A stretch of 64,000 nucleotides of DNA from Parvibaculum sp. (lineage in GTDB: Bacteria; Pseudomonadota; Alphaproteobacteria; Parvibaculales; Parvibaculaceae). The stretch is from assembly GCF_030651915.1 (NCBI RefSeq), contig NZ_JAUSBV010000005.1, positions 558,001 through 622,000 of the forward strand, in the 5' to 3' direction. A model generated the notes under the pieces. The model had not been told where the DNA came from, searched no databases, and was given only the letters and a program-made list of their open reading frames with translations. Shown one piece after another: positions 48,062-57,946 of this stretch. Position numbers and translations under genes: made by a program. Positions within the stretch are counted from its first letter, which is position 1, and each line of letters begins with the position of its first letter.

Positions 48062-49105
48062 ATGTCGAATTTTGAGGAGTGGATATTGGGCGTTGTTGTT
48101 CCCCTTGAGGAAGAGCGCGGGCGCGATCAGAACGCGGTCAAGCAACTTCAGGCGCTGGTGGCCCGGGACATGGAGGCCGTCAACGAATTCATCCGTGAAC
48201 GGATGGCATCCGACGTGCCGATGGTGCCCGAACTTGCCAGCCACCTCATCAATTCGGGTGGCAAGCGTCTGCGGCCCATGCTCACCATCGCCGCCTCCCG
48301 GATGTGCGGTTACAACGGTGACGACCACATCAAGCTCGCCGCGACCGTCGAATTCATGCACACAGCCACGCTGCTTCACGACGATGTGGTCGACGAGAGC
48401 GACATGCGCCGCGGCACCAAGACGGCGCGAATGCTCTGGGGCAACCAGGCGAGCGTTCTCGTCGGCGACTTCCTGCTCGGCCGCGCCTTCAAGCTGATGG
48501 TCGAAACAAAGTCGCTCCGGGCCCTTGAAATCCTGTCCAATGCCGCTTCTGTCATCGCCGAGGGTGAGGTCATGCAGCTGGCCGCGGCCAAGGATACCGG
48601 CACCACGGAAGATGCCTATCTGCGGGTGATCCAGGCAAAAACAGCTGCGCTTTTTTCGGCCGCCACAGAGGTCGGTGCCGTTATTGCCGGCCGGAACGGC
48701 ACCGAGGCTGCGGCGCTCGAATCCTACGGGCGCAATCTCGGCATCGCCTTCCAGCTCGTCGACGACGCGCTCGATTATGGCGGCCGCGCGGCATCGCTCG
48801 GCAAGAATGTCGGCGACGATTTCCGCGAAGGCAAGATCACGCTGCCTGTCGTGCTCGCCTTCCGGCGCGGGTCGGCGGACGAGCGCGCTTTCTGGCAACG
48901 CACGCTGCAGGAGGGCGAGCGGAGCGAGAGCGATCTCGAAAAAGCGATCGATATGATGCAGAAGCACGATGCGCTGGCCGATACGATCCTCCGGGCACGC
49001 CATTACGGCGCCATCGCTATCGATGCGCTGGCGATCTTTCCCGAGAGCGACTACCGGCAAGCCCTCACCGATCTGGTCGAGTTCTGCATCAACCGCAATC
49101 ACTGA
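48062..49105 (+). CDS. ispB: Polyprenyl (octaprenyl-type) diphosphate synthase
   Basis: A 347-residue trans-prenyltransferase. The first Asp-rich motif is LLHDDVVDESDMRRG and the second FQLVDDALDYGG; GGKRLRPML is also conserved. It makes the long side chain for ubiquinone; exact length is not visible from sequence. Start at ATG 48062 with GGAG 11 bases ahead. Its stop and the ispE stop overlap tail-to-tail by 17 bases. Confidence 0.9.
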   Translation: MSNFEEWILGVVVPLEEERGRDQNAVKQLQALVARDMEAVNEFIRERMASDVPMVPELASHLINSGGKRLRPMLTIAASRMCGYNGDDHIKLAATVEFMHTATLLHDDVVDESDMRRGTKTARMLWGNQASVLVGDFLLGRAFKLMVETKSLRALEILSNAASVIAEGEVMQLAAAKDTGTTEDAYLRVIQAKTAALFSAATEVGAVIAGRNGTEAAALESYGRNLGIAFQLVDDALDYGGRAASLGKNVGDDFREGKITLPVVLAFRRGSADERAFWQRTLQEGERSESDLEKAIDMMQKHDALADTILRARHYGAIAIDALAIFPESDYRQALTDLVEFCINRNH

Positions 49106-49979
49106 CGCCGCAGGCAACCACCCACCAGCCCGAATGTGCCCGCGCAACAGCGGCGGCCGCGCTGCGTGCCGCGGCCTCCTGCTCATAGATACCGAAACAG
49201 GTTGCGCCTGAGCCCGACATGCGGGCCAGCCGGCAATCCTTGCTGTCGGCGAGCGCGGCCTGTGCCGCGCCGATTTCCGGTGCGAGGCGCGTTGCAGGTG
49301 CCTGGAGGTCGTTCGTCTCGCCGGCAAGCCAGCTGGTGAGATCGTCGAGCGAGTCGAACACCGGAACGTCCGGCGCCGCTGGCTCGGTTTCCAGTGCCGG
49401 CGCGGCGAGCGCCCGGAACACATCGCCGGTCGGCAGCGCCAGGCCGGGATTGACCAACACCAGATGGAAGTGCGGCAGTGCCGCGAGCCGGGCCAGTTTC
49501 GCGCCTGTGCCCCACATCAGGGCCGGACGCGCATCGAGACAGACCGGCACATCGGCGCCGAGCGATGCAGCCATCTCGGTCAGCGCCGCCCGGCCGGGAT
49601 CGACATCCCAGAGCTGCGTCAACGCGCGCAAGGTCGCCGCAGCATCGGCCGAACCGCCACCGATGCCGGAGGCGACCGGCAGGTTCTTTTCCAGCGTCAG
49701 GCGGGCGCCGGCCGTCACGCCGGTCCGTTCCCGCAACAGACGCGCGGCGCGCAACACCAGATTGTCGGGATCGCCGGCCAGCGCCGCTGCAAAGGAACCA
49801 CGTGTTTCCAGCGTCAGATCGTCAGCCGCTTCGGCGACAATCCGATCGCCGGCTTGTGCAAAGACGACGAGGCTCCGCAATTCGTGGTAGCCGTCGGCGC
49901 GGCGTCCGATGATCCGCAGGCTCAGATTGATCTTGGCGGACGCTTTTTCGACGATCTGACGGCTCTCCGCGCCCGGCAC
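49089..49979 (-). CDS. ispE: 4-diphosphocytidyl-2-C-methyl-D-erythritol kinase
   Basis: A 296-residue GHMP kinase of the MEP isoprenoid pathway. Seen are KASAKINLSLRIIGRRADGY near the N-terminus, the ATP loop LPVASGIGGGSADAAATLR, and the C-terminal MSGSGATCFGIY. I chose GTG at 49979, four bases beyond the upstream TPR gene stop; a TTG at 50048 would add a basic leader overlapping that gene. No ATG is in reach. Convergent overlap with the polyprenyl synthase. Confidence 0.9.
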   Translation of the reverse strand: MPGAESRQIVEKASAKINLSLRIIGRRADGYHELRSLVVFAQAGDRIVAEAADDLTLETRGSFAAALAGDPDNLVLRAARLLRERTGVTAGARLTLEKNLPVASGIGGGSADAAATLRALTQLWDVDPGRAALTEMAASLGADVPVCLDARPALMWGTGAKLARLAALPHFHLVLVNPGLALPTGDVFRALAAPALETEPAAPDVPVFDSLDDLTSWLAGETNDLQAPATRLAPEIGAAQAALADSKDCRLARMSGSGATCFGIYEQEAAARSAAAAVARAHSGWWVVACGVSDCG

Positions 49980-49983
49980 CGCG

Positions 49984-51756
49984 TCAGGATCCCGCAGCGC
50001 CCGCGCTGGATTCCTCACGCTCGGCGCTTTCGGCCGCTTCGAGGCCAAGGTCGAGCTTGGTCCGCAGCAACTTGATCCGCTTTTCCTCGGGATTCATCGC
50101 CAGAGCGTGATTCCACTGGAAGCGCGCCTCGATTTTTCGACCGACCTTCCAGAAGGCGTCGCCCAGATGTTCGTTGATGGTCGGATCGTCGGGCTGCAAC
50201 TCAACCGCGCGTTCGAGATATTTGACCGCAAGGTCGTATTCGCCGAGCCGGTAACGCGCCCAGCCGAGGCTGTCGACAATGAAGCCGTCATTCGGACGCC
50301 GTTCCACCGCCTTCTCGATCATCGCCAGCGCCTCATCAAGGCGGTGATGCTGTTCGATCCAGGAATAGCCAAGATAGTTCAGCACCAGCGGATGATCGTC
50401 GGAGAGTTTCAGCGCCAGCTTCAGGTCCTTTTCGGCCTTCTCCCATTCGCCAAGACGCTCGAAGCAGATGCCGCGCGCATAATAGAGCGTCCAGTCGCGC
50501 TCCGACGGCGCACCCGAAAGCGCAATGGCGCGCTCATAAAAGACGACGGCTTCGGCATAGTTTTCCTTGGCGCGGTAAATGTCGCCAATGGCAACCACCG
50601 GATCGATGCTGTCGGGCTTCTCGCGTGCGAGACGCTTCAACACCGTGATCGCTTCGGCCTCGCGCTCAAGCCGGTTGAGCGCCATCGCGGTCTGGATCCG
50701 TGCGTTCATGTAGAGCGACGACTTGCGGTCGATCTTGCTGTAGGCGTCGATGGCATCTTGCCAGCGCTTGCGGTTCTCATAGGTGCCGGCCAGCAGCGAA
50801 CGGGCAATATCGAAATCGGGACGCAGGTAAAGCGCCAGATAAAGATAGACATCCGACAGGTCGCTCGACGTGTCCTGCATCAAGGCGCTTCCGAGTCCGT
50901 AAAGCGCCTCGGCTGCACCGTCGGCGGCATTGCGCACATGGACCGGCAGCGCCTCGCCGCGCGACAGGCGCGCCAGATGATCGCGCACGAGCGGGTGATC
51001 GGGTGCAAAAGCGAGGAAACCTTCCAGTGCCGCGCGTGCCTCATCGGTGCGGCCCTCGCGCTGCAGGAACGTCGCATAGGCCTCGACGACGCGCACGCTG
51101 CTGCCGCCGCTGGCGCTCATTGCCTCGGCGAAGGCCGCGTCGGCGCCGGCGGTGTCGCCCAGCAGGTCGAGCATCAAGCCCTGATGATAGGAGCGGAAGA
51201 GCGCAAAAGCCGTGCGTCCTTCGAAGGCGCCGATCTTTTCGAGCATCAATTCCTTGTTGCGTTCGCCGGTCGCCGCCCAGGCGGATGTCAGCGTGCCGAC
51301 AAGGGCCGTGAAGGGTCCCGGCGCCGAGGCCGCGATTTCTTCGCGCGCACCGGCAAAATCGCCGCTCTTCATGTCCGCCAGCGCCAGCGTCAGCCGCGCC
51401 ATGCGCTGGCCGGGTTCGATCGCGGTCAGGCGCTCGGCCAGCCGGACAGCGCGGTCGACATCGCCGGCCGACAAGGCGGCCATGAAGGCCCGGTCGAGTA
51501 CCAGCGCATCGTTCGGTTCACCGCGCAGGGCCGCATCGTAATACTCGGCGGCCTTCCGGGGGTCGTTGACCGAGGCCGCATAACGGCCGGCCAGATAGGC
51601 GCCATAGGGCGTCTCGCCGCGCTTTGCACCTGTGTTGGCGAACGATCCAAGCGACGCACAGCCGCCCAGCAGCGCCAGCGCCGCGATCAACGCGACGCGC
51701 TTCAATGCAGACGGGAGGATCGTTTCGCCGTTCGGCGCGATAGCTGTAACGGCCAT
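49984..51756 (-). CDS. TPR-repeat lipoprotein
   Basis: A 590-residue protein with an N-terminal lipoprotein signal (hydrophobic AALALLGG then C33 in LLGGCASLG) and about ten tetratricopeptide repeats across residues 55-570, strongest at the C-terminal end (AEKDLKLALKLSDDHPLVLN, DLAVKYLERAVELQPDDPTI). TPR domains bind proteins, so it may be an outer-membrane or periplasmic assembly factor. The ATG at 51756 follows AGGCAGGGG. ispE comes next. Confidence 0.88.
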   Translation of the reverse strand: MAVTAIAPNGETILPSALKRVALIAALALLGGCASLGSFANTGAKRGETPYGAYLAGRYAASVNDPRKAAEYYDAALRGEPNDALVLDRAFMAALSAGDVDRAVRLAERLTAIEPGQRMARLTLALADMKSGDFAGAREEIAASAPGPFTALVGTLTSAWAATGERNKELMLEKIGAFEGRTAFALFRSYHQGLMLDLLGDTAGADAAFAEAMSASGGSSVRVVEAYATFLQREGRTDEARAALEGFLAFAPDHPLVRDHLARLSRGEALPVHVRNAADGAAEALYGLGSALMQDTSSDLSDVYLYLALYLRPDFDIARSLLAGTYENRKRWQDAIDAYSKIDRKSSLYMNARIQTAMALNRLEREAEAITVLKRLAREKPDSIDPVVAIGDIYRAKENYAEAVVFYERAIALSGAPSERDWTLYYARGICFERLGEWEKAEKDLKLALKLSDDHPLVLNYLGYSWIEQHHRLDEALAMIEKAVERRPNDGFIVDSLGWARYRLGEYDLAVKYLERAVELQPDDPTINEHLGDAFWKVGRKIEARFQWNHALAMNPEEKRIKLLRTKLDLGLEAAESAEREESSAGAAGS

Positions 51757-51863
51757 AGGGGCCCTGCCTCCGGGAGTGACATGGTCGGCCGCCGCTGCGG
51801 CGCCGCCGCCGCCAAGCCTACAGGAGCAGACGCGCCGGATACAGGCGTGTTGGCGGCGCGCGC

Positions 51864-53531
51864 TCACATATTCGGGTAATTCGGCCCGCCCGCGCCTTCC
51901 GGCACGGTCCAGTTGATGTTCTGCGCCGGATCCTTGATGTCGCAGGTTTTGCAGTGGACGCAATTCTGCGCATTGATCTGGAAGCGCGGATTGGCGCCAT
52001 CGGCGTCGCGGATCACCTCATAGACGCCGGCCGGGCAATAACGCTGCGCCGGTTCGTCGTAATTCGGCAAATTGTAGGCGATCGGAATGGCCGGGTCCTT
52101 CAGCTTCAGGTGGACCGGCTGGTCTTCCTCGTGATTGGTCGCCGAGATGAAGACCGAGGAAAGCTTGTCGAAGGAAATCCTGCCGTCAGGCTTCGGATAG
52201 ACGATCGGCTTGCAGGCGCTCGCCTTCTTCAGCGTCGCGTGGTCGGGCTTCTTGTGCTTCAGCGTGAAGGGCAGGCCGAGACCGAGATTGTTCATCCACA
52301 TGTCGACCGCACCCAGGCCGATGCCGAAGAAGGTGCCGAGCCGCGACCAGAGCGGCTTGACGTTACGCACGCGCTTCAGGTCCTTGTAGACCGCGCTCGT
52401 CTCATAGGCTTGCGTATAGGCCACGAGTTCGTCGGCCTGGCGCCCGTCCTTCACCGCCTCGAAGGCGGCTTCGGCGGCCATGATGCCGGTCAGCATCGCA
52501 TTGTGGCTGCCCTTGATGCGCGGCACGTTGACGAAACCGGCCGAGCAGCCGATCAGCGCGCCGCCGGGGAAGGTCAGCTTGGGCACCGACTGGAAACCGC
52601 CCTCGGTGATGGCGCGCGCGCCATAAGCGATGCGCTTGCCGCCCTCGAAGGTCTCGACGATCGAGGGATGATGCTTGAAGCGCTGGAACTCGTCGAAGGG
52701 CGAGAGATAGGGGTTGCTGTAGTTCAGGTGAACCACGAAGCCGACCGAAACGAGATTGTCGCCGAAGTGGTAGAGGAACGAACCGCCGCCGGTCGAATTG
52801 TCGAGCGGCCAGCCCATCGTGTGCTGCACCAGGCCCTTGCGGTGTTTCGCCGGATCGATCTGCCAGAGCTCCTTGAGGCCGATGCCGTATTTCTGCGGCT
52901 CCCGGCCCTCGTCGAGCTTGAACTTGCGGATCAGCTCCTTCGACAGCGAACCGCGCACGCCTTCGGCAAAGAAGGTGTACTTGCCGCGCAGCTCCATGCC
53001 GGGCGTGTAGCTGTCCTTGTGGCTGCCGTCCTTCGCCACACCCATGTCGCCGGTGACGACGCCGCGCACCGCGCCGTCCTCGCCGTAAAGCACCTCGGCG
53101 CCGGCGAAGCCCGGATAGATCTCGACGCCAAGCCCTTCGGCCTGTTCGGCGAGCCAGCGGCAGACATTGCCGAGGCTGGCAATGTAGTTGCCGTGATTGT
53201 TCATCAGCGGCGGAAAGAGGAAATTCGGCACGCGCAAACCGCCCGCCGGCCCCAGATAGATGAAATGATCGGCCGTCACTTCGGTGTCGATCGGCGCGCC
53301 CATGTCGCGCCAGTCCGGCAGCAGCGTGTCGAGGCCGATCGGATCGATCACCGCGCCCGAGAGAATATGCGCGCCGACCTCGGAACCTTTTTCGATCACG
53401 CAGACCGAGAGGTCGAAATCTTCCGAGGCCGCGAGCTGGCGCAGCCGGATCGCCGCCGACAGCCCGGCCGGGCCGCCGCCGACGACCACAACGTCATATT
53501 CCATATATTCGCGTTCGCCCTGCTCGCTCAT
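51864..53531 (-). CDS. Electron transfer flavoprotein-ubiquinone oxidoreductase
   Basis: A 555-residue ETF-QO that passes electrons from reduced ETF (fatty acid and amino acid oxidation) to ubiquinone at the inner membrane. FAD-binding VVVVGGGPAGLSAAIRLRQL, the membrane-associated region PGLYKGFRE-like (here GCSAGFVNVPRIKGSHNAML), and the C-terminal [4Fe-4S] cluster NCVHCKTCDIKDPAQNINW with GPNYPNM are diagnostic. AGGAGAGGCTGA precedes the ATG. Divergent from the uracil-DNA glycosylase gene. Confidence 0.96.
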   Translation of the reverse strand: MSEQGEREYMEYDVVVVGGGPAGLSAAIRLRQLAASEDFDLSVCVIEKGSEVGAHILSGAVIDPIGLDTLLPDWRDMGAPIDTEVTADHFIYLGPAGGLRVPNFLFPPLMNNHGNYIASLGNVCRWLAEQAEGLGVEIYPGFAGAEVLYGEDGAVRGVVTGDMGVAKDGSHKDSYTPGMELRGKYTFFAEGVRGSLSKELIRKFKLDEGREPQKYGIGLKELWQIDPAKHRKGLVQHTMGWPLDNSTGGGSFLYHFGDNLVSVGFVVHLNYSNPYLSPFDEFQRFKHHPSIVETFEGGKRIAYGARAITEGGFQSVPKLTFPGGALIGCSAGFVNVPRIKGSHNAMLTGIMAAEAAFEAVKDGRQADELVAYTQAYETSAVYKDLKRVRNVKPLWSRLGTFFGIGLGAVDMWMNNLGLGLPFTLKHKKPDHATLKKASACKPIVYPKPDGRISFDKLSSVFISATNHEEDQPVHLKLKDPAIPIAYNLPNYDEPAQRYCPAGVYEVIRDADGANPRFQINAQNCVHCKTCDIKDPAQNINWTVPEGAGGPNYPNM

Positions 53532-53754
53532 TCAGCCTCTCCTCGTCCGGCCGCCCGGCGCTGCCTCCCGCGCCGCGGCCCTCGCAAAATCGGGGTCCGT
53601 TATGGTGCGTATGGCCCCGTTGGTCAATATATCGGGCCGGTGGTCCACGGCGGCGTGAATTGCATGTTACTCTCGACCCGGCCGCCGCCGCGATTGAGTG
53701 TAGGTGGCCGCCCAACCGCGTCAAACCCGAGACCCGTCTCCCGCAAGGCGACCC

Positions 53755-54630
53755 ATGAACCGATCCGGCCCCGCCGCAGAACCCCTGACGCCCGACGAAG
53801 CGGCGGCGCTGCTCGCCTTTTACCTCGAGGCCGGCGTCACCGAGGCGCTTTGCGAGGCGCCGGTCGACCGCTACATGCTGGACGAGGCGGGCGCGCCGGT
53901 TGTGACAGCGCCGCCTGCCGGCAACGAACCGCGCCACACACCCCGCGCCGATCCGCGCGGCGCGCCTGCGCCCGCCCCACCCCGCGCCACGCCGCCCGCC
54001 GCCCTGCCGCTCGACGATGCGCGCGCGGCCGAAGGGGCGCGCGCGATCGCCGCGGCCTGCAAGACACTTGATGAATTGCGCGCCGCGCTCGAAAGTTTCG
54101 AAGGCTGTCCCTTGCGCTACACGGCGAAGAACCTGGTCTTTGCCGACGGCAATCCGAAAGCCCGGCTGATGCTGATCGGCGAAGCGCCGGGCCGCGACGA
54201 GGATCTGCAGGGCCTGCCATTCGTCGGCCGCGCCGGACAATTGCTCGACCGCATGCTGGCATCGATCGGCCTCGACCGCACATCGGTCTACATCGTCAAC
54301 ACGCTGCCCTGGCGGCCGCCCGGCAACCGCACGCCGACACCGGCCGAACATGCGGTCTGCATGCCCTTTGTCGAGCGCCATATCGAACTGGTGGCGCCGG
54401 AGGTGCTGCTGCTGCTCGGCGGTGTCTCGGCCAAGCAGCTTCTGCACACCGATACCGGCATCACCCGGCTGCGGGGCAAATGGTCGACATATAGTGTCGG
54501 CGGCCGCGACATTCCGGCCCTGCCGACCCTTCATCCGGCCTATCTGCTGCGCCAGCCGGCGCAGAAACGGCTGGCCTGGCGGGACCTTCAGTCGCTGAAG
54601 GCGCGGCTTGAGGCGGGGCCCGCCGGTTAA
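53755..54630 (+). CDS. Uracil-DNA glycosylase, family-4-like without full Fe-S cysteines
   Basis: A 291-residue uracil-DNA glycosylase. A Pro/Ala-rich N-terminus (1-100) precedes the catalytic domain. Motif A is [20 protein letters not shown]; later motifs are [15 protein letters not shown] and [13 protein letters not shown]. Family 4 enzymes hold a [4Fe-4S] cluster with four Cys; here only C in EGCPLR and C in HAVCMPF are kept. The other two positions read Phe and Trp, so a cluster is unlikely. It removes uracil from DNA. ATG at 53755. Confidence 0.88.
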   Translation: MNRSGPAAEPLTPDEAAALLAFYLEAGVTEALCEAPVDRYMLDEAGAPVVTAPPAGNEPRHTPRADPRGAPAPAPPRATPPAALPLDDARAAEGARAIAAACKTLDELRAALESFEGCPLRYTAKNLVFADGNPKARLMLIGEAPGRDEDLQGLPFVGRAGQLLDRMLASIGLDRTSVYIVNTLPWRPPGNRTPTPAEHAVCMPFVERHIELVAPEVLLLLGGVSAKQLLHTDTGITRLRGKWSTYSVGGRDIPALPTLHPAYLLRQPAQKRLAWRDLQSLKARLEAGPAG

Positions 54631-54735
54631 CCATTGATGTTTTTAACCGTTGTTCCTGTTCCATTCCGGCACGGCGCGCTTGCCGGACCGGACCTGCCCG
54701 CTAAGATGCGGGCACCAGCAACCGGGGGCAAGCCG

Positions 54736-56535
54736 ATGAGAACCGCAGCCATGCGGCAGGGACAGCTTTTGCGGCCGGCGGCGCTGGCCGGCCTCGCACT
54801 GCTGATGCTGTCCGCCCTGCTCGCCCCGATCTCGACGGCCCATGCCGGGACGTCGGCCGTGCCGGCGGCGCGGATCTGGAGCCCCGAAATCCTGACCGGC
54901 GCCGACCGCGAACTCTACCGCCAGATCTTCGCCGCCACCGAGCGCGGCAATTTCAAGGAAGCCGACAAGCTCACCGCGCAGCTCAAGGACCGGCGCCTGA
55001 CGGGCCATGTGCTCTACGTCAAATATATGGGCCGGCACTACACGACACACTATGCCGAACTGCGCGACTGGATGGCCGCTTATGGCGATCATCCGGGCGC
55101 GGCCGATATTCACAAGCTGGCGCTGCGCAAGCGCCCGGCCTCGGCCGCGCTGCCCGCCCGGCCGGTGGCCCGGCAATGGCGGCAGGCCGCCCATGCGGTC
55201 TATGCGGTCGATGACGGCGAGACCGATATCCGCTCGCCGCGCTTTCGCGAAATCGACAATCAGGTGCGCCGCATGGTGCGCGAGGGCAAGGCCGAAAGCG
55301 CCCATGCCTGGCTGAAGCGCGGCAATGCGCGCGCCGCGCTCAGGCCGGTCGAATATGACCGCGTCATGGAGCGCGTCGTTGCCTCCTATTTCCTCGAAGG
55401 CGAAAACGACAAGGCCTATGTGCTGGCCAGTGAAATCCTGCGCCATCATGCCCGTGAGGTGCCGCGCGCCGACTGGTATGCCGGGCTTGCCGCCTGGCGG
55501 ATGGAGAACTACGGCGCCGCGGCGCGGCATTTCGAACGGCTGGCGCGTTCGACCGCCGCCAATCCCTGGACACGCGCCGCCGGCGGCTTCTGGGCGGCGC
55601 GCGCCTTCCTGGCCGAGAAACAGCCCGAACATGTGGCGCCGATGCTGGAACTGGCGGCCGATACGGGTGCGACCTTCTACGGCTTGCTGGCAACGCGCCA
55701 GCTCGGCCGCGATCTCAGCATCGACTGGCAGGAAGCGCGTCTCGACGCCGCCTCCTTCCGCGCACTGACCGCCAACCAACAGGTGGCGCGCGCCGTCGCA
55801 TTGTTCCAGATCGGCAAGCGCGAGCTCGCCGGCGAGGAACTCATCCGCGCTCATGCCCATGTCGACCCGGCGCTCGATCAGGCGCTGATCGCGCTTGCCA
55901 GCGATTTCAAACTGCCGGCCGTCGAGTTGCAGGTCGCCAATGCGGCGCATCTGCCGCCATCGGCCCGCAAGGGCGGCCGCATCGCACTCAATGCCGGCCT
56001 CTTCCCGGTGCCCGACTACAAGCCTTCGAACGGCTACAAGGTCGACCGCGCACTGCTGCTGGCCTTCATGCGGCAGGAAAGCGCCTTCCGCTCCGACGCC
56101 ATGTCGCATGCCGGCGCGCGCGGGCTGATGCAGATCATGCCGGCAACGGCGAGCCACATCACGCAGGACCGCTCGCTGGCCGCCGGCAATCGCGACAAGC
56201 TGCTCGACCCAACTTTCAATGTCACGCTCGGACAGGAATATCTGGCCGAGCTGATGAGCGCCGGCGAGCCCTACGGCAATCTCTTCATGCTGACGACGGC
56301 CTATAATGGCGGGCCCGGCAATCTCAACCGCTGGCTGGCCAGCATCGACTTCAAGGGCGATCCCTTCCTCTTCATCGAGTCGATCCCGGCCGCCGAAACG
56401 CGCGGCTATATCGAGCGCGTCGTCACCAATTACTGGATCTACAGCGAACGCCTCGGCACGCCGGTCGGTTCGCTGGATGCGTCTGCCGCCGGCACCTGGC
56501 CGGTCTATGAGCAGGCAACGGCGAGCATCCGCTAA
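54736..56535 (+). CDS. Soluble lytic murein transglycosylase (Slt70-like)
   Basis: A 599-residue periplasmic enzyme. A Sec signal peptide (AALAGLALLMLSALLAPIS, cleavage after AHA near residue 37) is followed by a long alpha-helical solenoid (about 55-440), then an SLT domain (about 445-575). The catalytic Glu lies in FMRQESAFRSDAMSHAGARG, with LMQIMPATA and TAYNGGPGNLNRWL. It cleaves peptidoglycan to 1,6-anhydromuropeptides. GGGGGCAAGCCG precedes the ATG. Confidence 0.93.
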   Translation: MRTAAMRQGQLLRPAALAGLALLMLSALLAPISTAHAGTSAVPAARIWSPEILTGADRELYRQIFAATERGNFKEADKLTAQLKDRRLTGHVLYVKYMGRHYTTHYAELRDWMAAYGDHPGAADIHKLALRKRPASAALPARPVARQWRQAAHAVYAVDDGETDIRSPRFREIDNQVRRMVREGKAESAHAWLKRGNARAALRPVEYDRVMERVVASYFLEGENDKAYVLASEILRHHAREVPRADWYAGLAAWRMENYGAAARHFERLARSTAANPWTRAAGGFWAARAFLAEKQPEHVAPMLELAADTGATFYGLLATRQLGRDLSIDWQEARLDAASFRALTANQQVARAVALFQIGKRELAGEELIRAHAHVDPALDQALIALASDFKLPAVELQVANAAHLPPSARKGGRIALNAGLFPVPDYKPSNGYKVDRALLLAFMRQESAFRSDAMSHAGARGLMQIMPATASHITQDRSLAAGNRDKLLDPTFNVTLGQEYLAELMSAGEPYGNLFMLTTAYNGGPGNLNRWLASIDFKGDPFLFIESIPAAETRGYIERVVTNYWIYSERLGTPVGSLDASAAGTWPVYEQATASIR

Positions 56536-56602
56536 CATTGCGACTCTCCGGTCTTTTTCCGCTATAGGAGGCGCTCAGACGCTTCCCGCGAAAGGCCGCC
56601 CC

Positions 56603-57145
56603 ATGCCCGGCATCGACGAGACCCGCGACTTCATCGCCCTCAACATCGCCCTGCTGACGGTGTCGGACAGCCGTACGCCCGAGACCGACACATCGGGCGA
56701 TGTGCTGGCCGAACGGATCGAAAAGGCCGGCCACAAGGTGGCGGCGCGCCGGATCGTGCCCGACGACACGGTGCATATTCGCGGCCAGCTCAAAACCTGG
56801 ATTGCCGATGAGCGGATCGACGTCGTCATCTCGACCGGCGGCACCGGCCTCACCGGCCGCGACGTGACGCCCGAGGCCTTCAAGTCGGTCTATGACAAGG
56901 AGATCGACGGCTTCTCGGCGCTGTTCCACCGCGTCAGCTACGACAAGATCGGCACCTCGACGATCCAGTCGCGGGCCACCGCCGGTGTTGCCGGCGGCAC
57001 CTTCCTCTTTGCCCTGCCGGGCTCGCCAGGCGCCTGCAAGGATGGCTGGGACGAGATCCTCGTCCACCAGCTCGACCATCGCTACCGGCCCTGCAATTTC
57101 GTCGAGATCATGCCCCGGCTCGAGGAACACAAGCGGCGCAAGTAA
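56603..57145 (+). CDS. moaB: Molybdenum cofactor biosynthesis protein B
   Basis: A 180-residue MoaB/MogA-type MPT-binding protein: [38 protein letters not shown] and [18 protein letters not shown] are typical MoaB motifs. It acts in molybdopterin adenylylation. ATG at 56603; the reading upstream overlaps the transglycosylase and is not used. A weak terminator-like hairpin covers its stop. Confidence 0.93.
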   Translation: MPGIDETRDFIALNIALLTVSDSRTPETDTSGDVLAERIEKAGHKVAARRIVPDDTVHIRGQLKTWIADERIDVVISTGGTGLTGRDVTPEAFKSVYDKEIDGFSALFHRVSYDKIGTSTIQSRATAGVAGGTFLFALPGSPGACKDGWDEILVHQLDHRYRPCNFVEIMPRLEEHKRRK

Positions 57146-57158
57146 GCGCCCGGTTTTT
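57135..57158 (+). terminator. Possible weak intrinsic terminator after moaB
   Basis: GGCGC-AAGTAA-GCGCC is a 5-bp stem spanning the moaB stop codon, followed by CGG and TTTTT. The stem is short, so the call is tentative. Confidence 0.35.
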
Positions 57159-57237
57159 GCCGATTGTCTGGGCGCGGCTGCCGCGTCACGCTGGTCCTCG
57201 CGGCGCGAATCGTCCGCGTCATTTGCGAGGGGACCCC

Positions 57238-57666
57238 ATGTTCAAGGAATTTCGCGATTTCGCCCTCAAGGGCAATGTGCTCGACATGGCCGTCGGCATC
57301 ATCATCGGCGCGGCCTTCACCACCATCGTCAAATCGCTGGTCGACGACATCATGATGCCGCCGATCGGCGCCTTGATGGGCGGCGTCGATTTCAGCGACT
57401 ATTTCATCGCGCTGACGCTGGCCGAGAACGGCCCGGCGACCGTCGATGCGGCGAAAGAGGCCGGTGTGCCGGTTATCGCCTATGGCAAGTTCATCAATGC
57501 GCTGCTGCAATTCTCGATCGTCGCCTTCGCGCTCTTCCTGGTCATCAAGCAGATGAACGCGCTGAAAGCCCGCATCGCGCGTGGCGAGGCGCCGGCACCT
57601 TCCGCGCCGCCGCGCCAGGAAGTGCTGCTGGAGGAAATCCGCGACGCGATCCGGGGGAAGGGTTAG
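57238..57666 (+). CDS. mscL: Large-conductance mechanosensitive channel
   Basis: A 142-residue MscL with the N-terminal [20 protein letters not shown] (amphipathic helix and TM1), [20 protein letters not shown], and TM2 ([20 protein letters not shown]). It opens under membrane tension to release solutes on osmotic downshock. GAGGGGACCCC precedes the ATG. Length and order are typical. Confidence 0.96.
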   Translation: MFKEFRDFALKGNVLDMAVGIIIGAAFTTIVKSLVDDIMMPPIGALMGGVDFSDYFIALTLAENGPATVDAAKEAGVPVIAYGKFINALLQFSIVAFALFLVIKQMNALKARIARGEAPAPSAPPRQEVLLEEIRDAIRGKG

Positions 57667-57699
57667 GGCTCGCGATCTTTTTTGACGCAGCGATTCAAC

Positions 57700-57863
57700 T
57701 TTTTCGTCATGGCCCGCTTTATGCCACTGCTGTCCGGTTTAATTTTCGAATCCAAATTTAATCGTCATGACCCGGCTTGTCCGGGTCATCCACGTCTTTC
57801 TTTTCCTCTTTCACTTGCCGCCAAGACGTGGATGGCCCGCATAAAGCGGGCCATGACGAAAAA
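57700..57863. repeat. Family E palindromic element
   Basis: A 164-bp unit with perfect 25-bp terminal inverted repeats (57700-57724 and 57839-57863; core CGTCATGGCCCGCTTTATGC). An inner pair, CCACGTCTT / AAGACGTGG, and the hairpin GACCCGGCTTGTCCGGGTC lie between. It is in the gap after mscL, 48 bases from the truncated parE. Such CGTCATGGCCCGC units are scattered in alphaproteobacteria. Confidence 0.85.
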
Positions 57864-57910
57864 GGGGGAAGGCAAAGTGTCAGAGGCGGTTTGGATAAAA
57901 ACCTGCCCCT

Positions 57911-57946
57911 CTAACCGGTAGCGGGCGAGAAAATATAGGCGCTCAT
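57911..57946 (-). pseudogene. parE toxin remnant, first 11 codons
   Basis: An ATG overlapping the parD stop (ATGA) reads [11 protein letters not shown] and then [12 protein letters not shown] is a typical ParE opening. The rest of the toxin is missing; 48 bases further on the family E element begins. The toxin has been lost, leaving parD. Confidence 0.65.

Noticed and set aside
54643-56538. 631-codon minus-strand open frame opposite the lytic transglycosylase
   Set aside because: No domain pattern, whereas the plus strand has signal peptide, solenoid and SLT motifs.
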